Below are positions 1 through 6,201 of a stretch of DNA of 11,310 bases, piece after piece (position 1 is the stretch's first letter; each line of letters begins with the position of its first letter). The position numbers and the translations under genes were made by a program. The notes under the pieces were generated by a model. The model made no database searches. It worked only from the letters and a program-made list of their open reading frames with translations, and was not told the DNA's origin. This DNA is from an uncultured Oscillospiraceae bacterium (lineage in GTDB: Bacteria > Bacillota > Clostridia > Oscillospirales > Acutalibacteraceae), in the NCBI GenBank assembly GCA_900549675.1, contig URPG01000040.1, positions 1 to 11,310 of the forward strand, given 5' to 3'.

Positions 1-19
1 TTGCCACTGGGTTGAGCAC
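1..19 (-). CDS. Possible 5' end of an unidentified gene running off the left edge
   Basis: A GTG codon on the minus strand at 19-17 is preceded by GAGG at 29-26 with a 6-base spacer, and further upstream by a good sigma-A-like promoter. The visible codons read V/M-L-N-P-V-A before the window ends, far too few to identify a family. The gene would follow the LacI regulator on the same strand, where sugar uptake or hydrolase genes often sit, but that is only context. The alternative is that the promoter and ribosome binding site belong to an unrelated short transcript. Confidence 0.3.
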
Positions 20-55
20 ACAAAACCTCTATTTAATTAAATTTAAGTTATTTTA

Positions 56-84
56 ATCTTATCATTTACCTTAAAATGAATCAA
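56..84 (-). promoter_or_regulatory. Sigma-A-like promoter upstream of the left-edge gene
   Basis: On the minus strand, TTGATT (84-79) and TAAGAT (61-56) are separated by exactly 17 bases. The predicted transcript start, near 49, lies about 30 bases before the candidate GTG start at 19. A perfect 12-bp palindrome, ATTTAATTAAAT (31-42), sits just downstream of the start and could be an operator. It lacks the central CG usual in LacI-family operators, so linking it to the adjacent regulator is speculation. Confidence 0.4.
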
Positions 85-153
85 CTGTTTTTCATACATG
101 AATTCAAATTCTATATTTTAAATATTTATTTCTTAAATTATTATGCAATATGT

Positions 154-1182
154 CTATTTCTGAGGAGAAATTTTTCTTACTGTATCACCTTCTATCACTT
201 GCCCGCGTACCACTCTTACACCACTGGGCTCTGTTTTTCCCTCCATTCGTTTCATTAACAGCTTTACACTTAAATGAGCCATCGCTTTAATATCGCTTTC
301 ATAGGTGGTAAGTCTGACATTGCCTTGCATGGTTGTGTAAAAATAATCAAAACCCACTACAGAAATATCTTCCGGAACACGATAACCCCTCTTTGCCAAC
401 TTTTCAATAAGCACATAGGCACTCTTATCACAATTACAGGCAAATGCGGTAGGTAAATTGTTAGGTAAATTGAAATCTATTTGGTATTGATAACGGTCGG
501 CACTGCGGTCTAAAATCAGCCGGTCCTCTCTTTCCTGTATTCCGTTGGCACATAACGCTTTGCAATATCCCATATAGCGGTCCATAATACTGTGTGTAAC
601 CTGTGGTGTACCCACAAACCCTATATCGGTATGTCCGCTGTCAATCAATTTTTGTGTCACCGTCTGCATTCCATGGTAGCTATCTGTCACCACATAATCC
701 AAATCATTATCTGTACTGTAAAAATCCACACAGACAACAGGATTTTGATAAGATTGCCTTAAAACCGAAAAATATTTTTCTTCCAACTCGCCAATAATCA
801 TAATGCCTTGTACTTCTGTTTCCAAAAAAGGAGGTGTAAAATTTTCAAGTCTTTCTCTTTCGGTGCTGATAATTTCCAGCATGGTTAGACTGCCTTTTTT
901 TGTAGCCTCCTGTGCCGCATATTTATAAATTTCCATATAAAAAGAGGGATATTCTTTGACATATCGTTCCGCTATAATGATACCGATGCGATACACCTTT
1001 TGTTCGGTAAAATCATTTTTTTTAGGCAGGCTATAACCCATCTCCTCAGCTTTTTTTTCAACTCGCAGTCTTAAATTTTCACTGACTCCTTTTTTTCCTT
1101 TTAAAGCGTTGGATACACTCACGATACTTACGCCCAGTTCGTTGGCGATGTCCTCCAATTTCACTTCTTTTTTCTGTCCCAT
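154..1182 (-). CDS. LacI/GalR-family transcriptional regulator
   Basis: A 342-residue regulator with the standard LacI-family architecture. An N-terminal helix-turn-helix (about residues 7-26, VKLEDIANELGVSIVSVSNA) and hinge helix (to about 50, ending in EEMGY) precede a periplasmic-binding-protein-like sugar sensor (about 60-335). The sensor shows the family signatures GHTDIGFVG and PEDISVVGFD. It should be a dimeric repressor released or recruited by a sugar or sugar phosphate; the ligand cannot be read from sequence. I chose the ATG at 1182 because GAGGAA lies 4 bases upstream. The frame extends to a TTG at 1194, but that codon overlaps the ribosome binding site. Length is normal for the family. 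It has its own promoter and appears monocistronic. The likely target is itself or the gene beginning near position 19. Confidence 0.93.
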   Translation of the reverse strand: MGQKKEVKLEDIANELGVSIVSVSNALKGKKGVSENLRLRVEKKAEEMGYSLPKKNDFTEQKVYRIGIIIAERYVKEYPSFYMEIYKYAAQEATKKGSLTMLEIISTERERLENFTPPFLETEVQGIMIIGELEEKYFSVLRQSYQNPVVCVDFYSTDNDLDYVVTDSYHGMQTVTQKLIDSGHTDIGFVGTPQVTHSIMDRYMGYCKALCANGIQEREDRLILDRSADRYQYQIDFNLPNNLPTAFACNCDKSAYVLIEKLAKRGYRVPEDISVVGFDYFYTTMQGNVRLTTYESDIKAMAHLSVKLLMKRMEGKTEPSGVRVVRGQVIEGDTVRKISPQK

Positions 1183-1225
1183 GATATTCCTCAATTTTCA
1201 TAAATTTTTATTTTTTATTATTTTT

Positions 1226-1254
1226 ATTCTATCATTATCTATTCTCAAGGTCAA
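1226..1254 (-). promoter_or_regulatory. Sigma-A promoter of the LacI-family gene
   Basis: On the minus strand, TTGACC (1254-1249), a 17-base spacer and TAGAAT (1231-1226) precede the regulator start by about 44 bases. The leader would be about 37 bases and contains the GAGGAA ribosome binding site. Confidence 0.7.
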
Positions 1255-1276
1255 TTTCTTTAGAAAAGTAGTCATT

Positions 1277-1378
1277 TTAATAATAATAATTTACAGGAGG
1301 ATAATATGGTACCAATCCACCAAAGTACTCTTGCAATCTCATTGCCCTATATTCCAGTGCATATCGTGATTTTCTCAT
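1277..1378 (-). pseudogene. Relic of an IS3-family OrfA start
   Basis: A 33-residue reading frame starts with ATG at 1378. About 20 residues (MRKSRYALEYRAMRLQEYFG) resemble the start of IS3-family OrfA proteins, in which K/R-Y-(S/A)-x-E-(F/Y)-(K/R) leads into the first helix of a helix-turn-helix. After that the frame runs into a Pro/Tyr-rich tail (PYYPPVNYYY) and stops, so the transposase is lost. A weak GAGG ribosome binding site precedes it. It lies just inside a sequence resembling an IS3 terminal repeat, as expected for the left end of such an element. The alternative is an unrelated small peptide gene; the resemblance is from memory of the family, not a search. Confidence 0.4.
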
Positions 1379-1430
1379 AAAAATACCTCATAAATAGATT
1401 TCGATTTTTACCGTGTCTATTTATGGGGCA
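1277..1430 (-). mobile_element. Left-end fragment of an IS3-family element
   Basis: Read on the minus strand from 1430, the sequence begins TGCCCCATAAATAGACACGG. This has the TG-start and CCCCA..AAA..TAGAC pattern typical of IS3-family ends in low-GC Firmicutes. It is followed about 50 bases later by the OrfA-like start. Nothing downstream resembles the rest of OrfA or OrfB, so only about 150 bp survive. A 10-bp inverted repeat (1389-1398 with 1416-1425) also lies inside the fragment. Confidence 0.4.
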
Positions 1431-1804
1431 CCCTATTACAAAAGCGTTCTTTTGCGGTTTATGTTACATTTGGAATGTCGCTTACCATCAAACAGATTAT
1501 TTCTTCCAGCAAAATTTTTAGTGTCATTATTTTTTCAGGGTTTCTTTTCATGAAATTCTTGCAGTTCACGCACAAAAACCTTACCTAAAACGTCTAAACG
1601 CAGCAATATCATTTTTACAGAGCTCCAGCTTTTTCTGACAACTAGCCTTCTGCACTCGGATAAATTCACCTTCAGAAAACATTCTTATTATCATGAAGAA
1701 GTATCGATAAAATAATCTATCCTGATATTTGATAAACAAATTCTCCATGCACCCAGACGTGCGGCATCTTTCCGCCGCAGGGAAAGAAACCGCACGTTAA
1801 TATT
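1431..1804. other. Gene-poor stretch with coding-like scraps
   Basis: No intact gene is visible. The minus strand holds several short frames that look protein-like: about 33 residues beginning MFSEGEFIRVQ (1681 downward), then in other frames about 25 residues ending in ELQEFHEKKP (1612-1535) and MTLKILLEEI (about 1528-1460). Their order and common strand could mean one gene broken by frameshifts, but I recognise no family. Just left of the hydrolase/split-barrel operon, another short frame (1858-1805) begins MLVVVDEIDESY. All may be chance frames. Confidence 0.2.
1757..1797. repeat. Strong two-tier hairpin (inverted repeat)
   Basis: ACGTGCGG (1757-1764) pairs perfectly with CCGCACGT (1790-1797). 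Inside it CTTTCC (1768-1773) pairs with GGAAAG (1781-1786), leaving a 3x3 internal loop and a 7-base apical loop. It lies about 65 bases past the stop of the ASCH-like gene, so it could end or protect the 3' end of that operon's transcript. Neither strand has the T-tract of an intrinsic terminator. Confidence 0.6.
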
Positions 1805-1863
1805 CTATTGCAATAATGCCGGATAGCTCTCGTCTATCTCATCAACAACGACCAGCATTTTTA

Positions 1864-2331
1864 TCAAAACTTCGATTTTTCATAATTATAGGGAATGCTG
1901 GTTCCCACCACTACATCCTCAATTTTTTCAATAATCAGCCAATCATCCATGTTCCCCTGATGGTCAAAAGCAAGCGGAGGATCAATCCGCTGAATCTCTT
2001 TAAATTCCACCAAACACAGGCATTTTTTATGCCAGCGTGTACGTTGCTTGTCAGTTAAATTCAGCTTGTCCTGATTTTCATCAAAGGCTTTTACGATTTC
2101 ATCCTCCGACAGTTTCACGTAATTTTGTACGGATTTTACAACGGCTTTCGCAGCGATAAGCGCTGTACCTTTTTCCATGAAATACAGCACTTCGTCCTCA
2201 AACACCCTGCTATGCGGTATTTTACGTCCTGCCGCACCTCTTACCACCATAGTTTTTGTTCCAGTTAGGATTTTGTCCCACTCACGCTCACCCTTTTTGC
2301 CTGCGTTATCGCAGTAAACCAAATGTACCAT
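1864..2331 (-). CDS. ASCH/PUA-like domain protein
   Basis: A 155-residue soluble protein with no signal peptide or membrane segment. Residues about 15-60 contain W-D-K-I-L-T-G-T-K-T followed by R-G-A-A-G-R-K and then ...DEVLYFMEKG. This resembles the ASCH/EVE type of PUA-like fold, where a G-x-K-T/x-E loop and a small beta barrel form a presumed RNA- or nucleotide-binding cleft. The middle (about 72-110) is charged and helical, ending in QRTRWHKKCLCLVEF. No catalytic role can be assigned. AGAGG lies about 8 bases before the ATG. It is last in a four-gene minus-strand set, 24 bases after the flavin-type protein, so the two are probably co-transcribed. The fold assignment is moderate; the protein could belong to a separate uncharacterised family. 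Confidence 0.75.
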   Translation of the reverse strand: MVHLVYCDNAGKKGEREWDKILTGTKTMVVRGAAGRKIPHSRVFEDEVLYFMEKGTALIAAKAVVKSVQNYVKLSEDEIVKAFDENQDKLNLTDKQRTRWHKKCLCLVEFKEIQRIDPPLAFDHQGNMDDWLIIEKIEDVVVGTSIPYNYEKSKF

Positions 2332-2355
2332 AAAGCATCCTCTCTATCTTTTGAA

Positions 2356-2772
2356 TTATAATTCTATATTCTCCGTTTTTAAATCACAATAATGCCGGCC
2401 TTTTATCGCTGTGAATTTTAATACACAGTAGTCCGGATCCGTTACACCCTTTTTGTAAAACATTGTGTCTCCTATTTGCCAAATATCTTGTTTTGTTTTA
2501 TCATCCTCCAATACCTCCATTGTTCCAATCAGCATAACGCCTTCATAGCGAAAGCGCCCTTTGCTGAAAAAATATATGCTTGCTTTTTCATTAGCTCTAT
2601 ACTGACTTACACGCAGAGATGATGTGTTTGTTGTGAAATAAAAGCTATTGCCTTCAATCTTACGCGCTGTTAGCATTGCTTTTATATTTGGGAAGCCCTC
2701 ATTATCAACAGAAGCAATGAATGCTACTTTCTGCTTTTGTATAAATTCCAATATTTTCTTTTTTGATTTCAA
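2356..2772 (-). CDS. Pyridoxamine 5'-phosphate oxidase-like split-barrel flavoprotein
   Basis: A small FMN-binding split-barrel protein of the pyridoxamine-phosphate-oxidase-like/general stress protein 26 group. Typical elements are, in order: KILEFIQKQKVAFIASVD (first helix and strand), G-x-P-N-I-K-A-M, ...FYFTTNTSS, ...KASIYFF, and GVMLIGTMEVLED. Members bind flavin or a related cofactor as dimers and carry out unknown redox reactions, so the substrate cannot be inferred. I prefer the TTG at 2772 (138 residues, MKSKKKILEF...) because AGGAGG ends 7-8 bases upstream, and because starting next to the first helix is usual in the family. An in-frame ATG at 2829 would add 19 residues but has no ribosome binding site. 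The gene lies between the hydrolase and the ASCH-like gene on the same strand. Confidence 0.85.
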   Translation of the reverse strand: MKSKKKILEFIQKQKVAFIASVDNEGFPNIKAMLTARKIEGNSFYFTTNTSSLRVSQYRANEKASIYFFSKGRFRYEGVMLIGTMEVLEDDKTKQDIWQIGDTMFYKKGVTDPDYCVLKFTAIKGRHYCDLKTENIEL

Positions 2773-2852
2773 ATTTGGTTCCTCCTGCCAATTGCCTAAT
2801 GGCAATAGATTTTCTGCCCTCAGTTTCATTTTATAGAATGTAATTTAAAACT

Positions 2853-3773
2853 CTATATTCGATGCTTTTCTATAAACGCTGCACTTTTTTCTTCCAGAAT
2901 ATTAAGCCCCTCCTCTTCAATCGGAAAGTGCCCTGCGCCTGTAAGCAAATGCAGTTCTTTTTCACAAGCCAGCTTATCATAAAATAGGCGGCTTAACGTG
3001 ATGGATGTCCATAAATCGTTCTCCGGATGAAGAAGTGCAAAAGGCATTTTAAAATTTCCCGGCTCTATGCGGATATCGGGATGTAACATCGTATACAAAA
3101 AGTCCAGCGTAATGCTTGCGCCGGAAGATTTTTTATCCGCCATCAGTAATTGGGCCAATTCTCGGTGATTGACAATTGCTTTCATATTGGCAACCCACTT
3201 CATAGGAATGCGAAGATGTGGAAAGCATTTTCGCATTTGAGCCATAACAGGCAAGCCGAAGCGCACAAGGTATGGATTGGACGCTGTGCTTTCTCTGACA
3301 ATTTGCAGCCTTTGATCCAGTATACAGGTTGCCAATACCCCCCGTATTTCAGGTATCTGGCAAGCAACCTGATAGGCTAGCATTCCCCCTGCGCTAAGAC
3401 CGAATAAAAACAGCGGTAATTTTTCTTTTGCATAATGCACAGCAATTTCTACGCCATTTTCCACCCATGTATTGTAGTTTACGGTACCTGTATACGCACT
3501 GTATCCATAAAGAGGCATATCAGGACAAATGACTTGATAACCGCTTTTGAAAAGCGGAACCGCCAAAAAAGAAAGCAGACGCCCATTGCCTCCAACACCA
3601 TGGAACAGGAGTATCGTTGCCTTGGGGTCCGCCGGCGTGTAAATATCCAAATGGATGCGATTACCACCCTTTAACTGCAAAAATGTTTCTGTCGGTAAGG
3701 CCTCCGGGTAAAGTCTGTTTTTTGGGGGAAGGTACCTCTGCACCTTCCTCCACACGGAATCCTCTTGGTACAA
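2853..3773 (-). CDS. Alpha/beta-hydrolase fold protein
   Basis: A 306-residue serine hydrolase. The oxyanion-hole motif HGVGG is at about 58-62 and the nucleophile elbow GLSAGG at 125-130 (Ser127). A probable acid, Asp253, lies in HPENDLW, and the catalytic His282 in GAGHFPIEE. A cap region rich in Pro, Met and Lys (about 160-240) lies between nucleophile and acid. No signal peptide is seen, so it is probably cytosolic, acting on an ester, lactone or small lipid that cannot be specified. The start is a TTG at 3773 with AGGAGG 8 bases upstream; no better ATG exists nearby. It begins 15 bases after the DUF3788 gene, so the two are almost certainly in one transcript. Family-level confidence is high, substrate unknown. 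Confidence 0.92.
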   Translation of the reverse strand: MYQEDSVWRKVQRYLPPKNRLYPEALPTETFLQLKGGNRIHLDIYTPADPKATILLFHGVGGNGRLLSFLAVPLFKSGYQVICPDMPLYGYSAYTGTVNYNTWVENGVEIAVHYAKEKLPLFLFGLSAGGMLAYQVACQIPEIRGVLATCILDQRLQIVRESTASNPYLVRFGLPVMAQMRKCFPHLRIPMKWVANMKAIVNHRELAQLLMADKKSSGASITLDFLYTMLHPDIRIEPGNFKMPFALLHPENDLWTSITLSRLFYDKLACEKELHLLTGAGHFPIEEEGLNILEEKSAAFIEKHRI

Positions 3774-3788
3774 TTCGTATTCCTCCTG

Positions 3789-4214
3789 TCACAAAGATGT
3801 TACTTTTTTATTGGGTTTTCTCTTGATTTTCAGCAGCTTTTCCATATCAGGAAACAGCGAGGTATCGGAGAGTTCAAACATCATCCACTTTCCATCGTGA
3901 TAGGTGGTGGCTTCATCGTAAATGTGCTGTACTTCCGGTGAATACTTATCTCTGTCCGCTTCAAATTTTGCTCTTTCCTCTTTCCCAAAAATCAGCATAA
4001 AGCCGAATACACTGGGTTTAGCGTATAAAGCGCATAGCGTTTTGCCGCCCCTGCGGTATTTGTATTCGTAGGTCCATTTTTTACCCCCGCTATTCCAGCT
4101 GCGCTCCATATCATATTTGGATTCAATCAAATCGGTTAGCCTAATCCAAACGTTAAATAAGGGTTCTCCGATTAGAGCAATCATGTCTTCATTGGTCGGT
4201 ATTTTTTTAAGCAT
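3789..4214 (-). CDS. DUF3788 family protein
   Basis: A 141-residue soluble protein that I recognise as DUF3788-like. It has the N-terminal P-T-x-E-x-I segment followed by W.....I, the aromatic core W-T-Y-E-Y-K-Y-R-R-G-G-K-T-L-C, and the closing block KWMMFEL....L.D...LLKIKRKP. The family has no established biochemical function; small YdhG/DUF1801-like relatives share this fold style. GGAGG sits 7 bases before the ATG. It is first in a minus-strand set of four genes (hydrolase, split-barrel flavoprotein and ASCH-like protein follow). A TATAAC element about 30 bases upstream may be its -10, but no convincing -35 accompanies it. Confidence 0.85.
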   Translation of the reverse strand: MLKKIPTNEDMIALIGEPLFNVWIRLTDLIESKYDMERSWNSGGKKWTYEYKYRRGGKTLCALYAKPSVFGFMLIFGKEERAKFEADRDKYSPEVQHIYDEATTYHDGKWMMFELSDTSLFPDMEKLLKIKRKPNKKVTSL

Positions 4215-4413
4215 TTCATTTCCTCCACCTATACGCAGGTTATATTTCCTACTGCTAAATTTCTGATGATTTGCCTTTCATCAAGCTTTTATGATTAGGA
4301 GTTGGGCGGAATCTACCTTTCCATATTCCCGTGCCAAAGACTTTTTTATGGCTGAACACCGTATTGGCAGAGCTATAAAGAGAAACTTTTCTCTCAATAG
4401 AGAATTTGTAAAC
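4215..4413. other. Intergenic, with a weak terminator-like hairpin at 4379-4404
   Basis: About 200 bases separate the TetR operon from the DUF3788 operon, both on the minus strand. Just after the stop of the membrane-protein gene, two alternative stems share the segment TTCTCT (4389-4394). It can pair with AGAGAA at 4399-4404 (4-base loop) or with AGAGAA at 4379-4384. On the minus strand a short T-rich run (TTTAT) follows the second stem, so this could be a weak terminator of the TetR operon. No gene is supported in the remaining sequence. Confidence 0.35.
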
Positions 4414-4806
4414 CTATTGTTGTATTTTTCTATCTCCGAAATATTGGATTAATATGATGATTAAAGCACTACCTGCAAGGATACCGTCCATAATGCCCTC
4501 CGGTAATAAAAACATCATCAGCATTAAAGTAAGCACGCAATTTATTAAAGATAGAGCCAACCCCCACATTCTGTTTTTTAACAGCCCAATTGCCCCCATA
4601 ATCCTCAATACTCCATAAATTGCACCCATTATCATCATTAAATACAGATTGTCCTGAAAATATTGTAATTTGAATGAAAAGTATAAATTGATATCAAATT
4701 TATCCCTTGACAACAACAAAGATGCTATCAAACACAATACGCCGCCAAGCTCCATAAGGCCGCCATGTATAATCATTATAATGGAAGCAATTTTATATTT
4801 TTTCAT
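4414..4806 (-). CDS. Small four-helix integral membrane protein, uncharacterised
   Basis: A 130-residue hydrophobic protein with four predicted membrane spans at about residues 6-33, 54-76, 82-101 and 105-122. It has a basic N-terminus (MKKYK) and a charged C-terminal tail (GDRKIQQ). No catalytic motif is visible and I do not recognise a named family. The ATG is 6 bases after the flavodoxin stop codon, so translation is likely coupled; a GAGAGGG lies about 12 bases upstream, farther than ideal. It is the last gene of the TetR-led operon, so its expression should follow the TetR ligand. Membrane location is well supported; its role is unknown. Confidence 0.8.
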   Translation of the reverse strand: MKKYKIASIIMIIHGGLMELGGVLCLIASLLLSRDKFDINLYFSFKLQYFQDNLYLMMIMGAIYGVLRIMGAIGLLKNRMWGLALSLINCVLTLMLMMFLLPEGIMDGILAGSALIIILIQYFGDRKIQQ

Positions 4807-4812
4807 AAATAC

Positions 4813-5292
4813 TTAGATCCCTCTCAATTTATCCGGTACTTTTGCTGTCACATCTCTGTCTTGCTTGCTTTCAAAAAGAACACTCTGAACCAAACGCTCT
4901 ACAGAATTCATCAAAATCCAATCCCCATTTTTAGGTGAAGTAAAAGGTGGTGTACCCCCAAAGGATTCAATGCACAGGGCTCTGTCAATCAGTTCTTTTG
5001 GTATGTTTTTTTCCACAACACGCTGAAAAGTGTTTGGATAAGCATTGCATAAGAAAAATGCTATTCTTTTTGACAAAAGCTTCTGCCTATTATGTTCCAT
5101 GAAGTCTTTCATCGGTCTATAGATTTTTCCAAATCTTACCCCCGAGCCTAAGATAACTACATCATAGCGTGCGATATCCGGCTCTTGCTTTGACAAATCA
5201 CAAACGGAGCCAACTGCAAGCTTATCCGCAAGCAATTCCACACATTTCCGGCTTGCACCGGATTTTGTTGCATATACTATGAGCGTTTTCAT
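4813..5292 (-). CDS. Flavodoxin-domain protein (HemG/Flavodoxin_5-like)
   Basis: A 159-residue cytosolic flavoprotein. It opens with the flavodoxin strand and FMN phosphate loop MKTLIVYATKSGAS (loop T9-S14), followed by the second strand ...YDVVILGSGVRFGK, where the first isoalloxazine-binding loop lies. FMEHNRQKLLSKRIAFFLCNA is the third strand region. This is the short-chain menaquinone-dependent protoporphyrinogen-oxidase-like (Flavodoxin_5) layout rather than electron-carrier flavodoxin. A haem role is not implied in an anaerobe, where relatives are often redox enzymes in TetR-controlled operons. AGGA lies 8 bases before the ATG. It starts 4 bases after the stop of a broken membrane-protein gene and runs almost directly into the next membrane-protein gene, so it is part of the TetR operon. 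Confidence 0.9.
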   Translation of the reverse strand: MKTLIVYATKSGASRKCVELLADKLAVGSVCDLSKQEPDIARYDVVILGSGVRFGKIYRPMKDFMEHNRQKLLSKRIAFFLCNAYPNTFQRVVEKNIPKELIDRALCIESFGGTPPFTSPKNGDWILMNSVERLVQSVLFESKQDRDVTAKVPDKLRGI

Positions 5293-5296
5293 AAAC

Positions 5297-5467
5297 TTAT
5301 CCTTTCTTTTTCATTCGAGAAAAAGTAATAATTAGCAGGCACAGGGCGATAATAAAAAGTACGGTCACTGCTATTTCATACCCTAATCCAAACTCCGCCT
5401 ATCAATCATAATGAATAACCGAAGTAATACTCGTGGTAACCGCGCTAATGCCCACTGCTGTTTTTAT
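5297..5467 (-). pseudogene. Broken two-helix membrane protein gene in the TetR operon
   Basis: One continuous frame of 57 codons begins 3 bases after the TetR stop and ends 4 bases before the flavodoxin start. It reads from codon 1 as (ATA)KTAVGISAVTTSITSV..., then two consecutive stops (TGA TAG) at codons 22-23, then AEFGLGYEIAVTVLFI... through a clear membrane helix to a basic tail RMKKKG and stop. Its position and the AGGA upstream suggest the original start was ATG, now ATA. An intact copy would be about 56 residues with two membrane segments. I do not recognise the family. It is probably dead, though its two halves are not frameshifted, which suggests recent loss. Confidence 0.65.
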
Positions 5468-5470
5468 GTT

Positions 5471-6055
5471 TCAGCATCCTGTTTTATGGTTTTCGCACAA
5501 GTTGTTGATTAAGCTGTCAATAAATCGGTTTCGTTGCTCTGCATTGGATACATCAATACCGCTGTACATATAAAATGTCTCTTTGTTAAGCCCCGTTATC
5601 TGAATAGGATAAAGTATCTGTAAAGCCAGAATTCGGAGTTCCATATCATCTTTTTTATCCCCAAATATCTGTTTAAGCAGTGGGATAAGATGCAAAGGCG
5701 TCTGCATATTCCCCTTCATGATGTCATTGGATAAAACAAAGTGCATTAACTTTTCTTTTTTGTCTGACAGTGCATAAAGCTCTCTCAGCATCGACTTTAG
5801 CTTTTGGATGGGGGATAAATGCGCATAGCTGTCAGACTTTGAAAAATCCGAAATTATTTTCGCCATTCTATCACCAATGGCGATAGAAAGCAGGTTGTCT
5901 TTGCTTTTAAAATGATAATTAATAAGACCAATCCCGACATTGGCACGCTGTGCAATTTGGCGAACAGTAATCTTATCAATATCCTCTGTTTCCTCCAGCA
6001 GGGTTTTAGCCGCATCAACAATTAACTGCTGTGTTGCCTGTTCTTTGGAATTCAT
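5471..6055 (-). CDS. TetR/AcrR-family transcriptional regulator
   Basis: A 194-residue repressor. The N-terminal TetR helix-turn-helix occupies about residues 8-55, with the family hallmark ITVRQIAQRANVGIGLINYHF followed by KSKDNLL. The ligand-binding C-terminal domain (about 60-190) is all-helical and not diagnostic of a ligand. The ATG at 6055 fits the family; an AGGA lies 13 bases upstream, which is long. A palindrome overlaps its promoter, so autorepression is likely. It heads an operon with a broken small membrane protein, a flavodoxin and a four-helix membrane protein, all closely spaced, so it probably senses a compound handled by those proteins. Length is normal. Confidence 0.93.
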   Translation of the reverse strand: MNSKEQATQQLIVDAAKTLLEETEDIDKITVRQIAQRANVGIGLINYHFKSKDNLLSIAIGDRMAKIISDFSKSDSYAHLSPIQKLKSMLRELYALSDKKEKLMHFVLSNDIMKGNMQTPLHLIPLLKQIFGDKKDDMELRILALQILYPIQITGLNKETFYMYSGIDVSNAEQRNRFIDSLINNLCENHKTGC

Positions 6056-6085
6056 ATGCCATATTCATCCTAACTGAACTATAAT

Positions 6086-6097
6086 TGAACATGTTCA
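6086..6097. promoter_or_regulatory. Palindromic operator TGAACATGTTCA of the TetR operon
   Basis: A perfect 12-bp palindrome covers the predicted transcript start and touches the -10 element of the TetR promoter. An extra TGAAC half-site lies at 6075-6079, between the palindrome and the start codon. TetR-family repressors bind such short palindromes next to their own genes. The pairing with this TetR is inference. Confidence 0.6.
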
Positions 6098-6125
6098 GTA
6101 TAGCTTTTTTTCATATAAATGTCAA
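6097..6125 (-). promoter_or_regulatory. Sigma-A promoter of the TetR operon
   Basis: On the minus strand a perfect TTGACA (6125-6120) is followed by a 17-base spacer and TATACT (6102-6097). The transcript should start near 6090, about 35 bases before the TetR ATG. The -10 overlaps the operator palindrome by one base, so a bound repressor would block transcription. Confidence 0.8.
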
Positions 6126-6160
6126 ACACTTCTGTGAGCAATTTCCGCTCTAAACAACAG

Positions 6161-6186
6161 AAAAAAGCAGCTAAAGGCTGCCCTTT
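6161..6186 (-). terminator. Intrinsic terminator after the PadR pseudogene
   Basis: On the minus strand AAAGGGCAGC folds onto GCTGCTTTTT around the loop CTTTA: five Watson-Crick pairs, two G-U pairs and A-U pairs running into a six-T tract. It lies between the PadR pseudogene and the TetR promoter, so it insulates the TetR operon from upstream transcription. Confidence 0.65.
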
Positions 6187-6201
6187 CCTGTTCATATTCT
6201 C

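Noticed and set aside
156..176. Hairpin ATTTCT-GAGG-AGAAAT followed by TTTTT on the plus strand.
   Set aside because: It is the 3' coding end of the LacI gene, and no plus-strand gene leads into it.
1306..1380. 24-residue plus-strand ORF with a perfect AGGAGG 5 bases before ATG.
   Set aside because: The opposite strand over the same bases looks like an IS3 OrfA start, with AGGAGG being the complement of two Pro codons; the plus peptide has no recognisable features.
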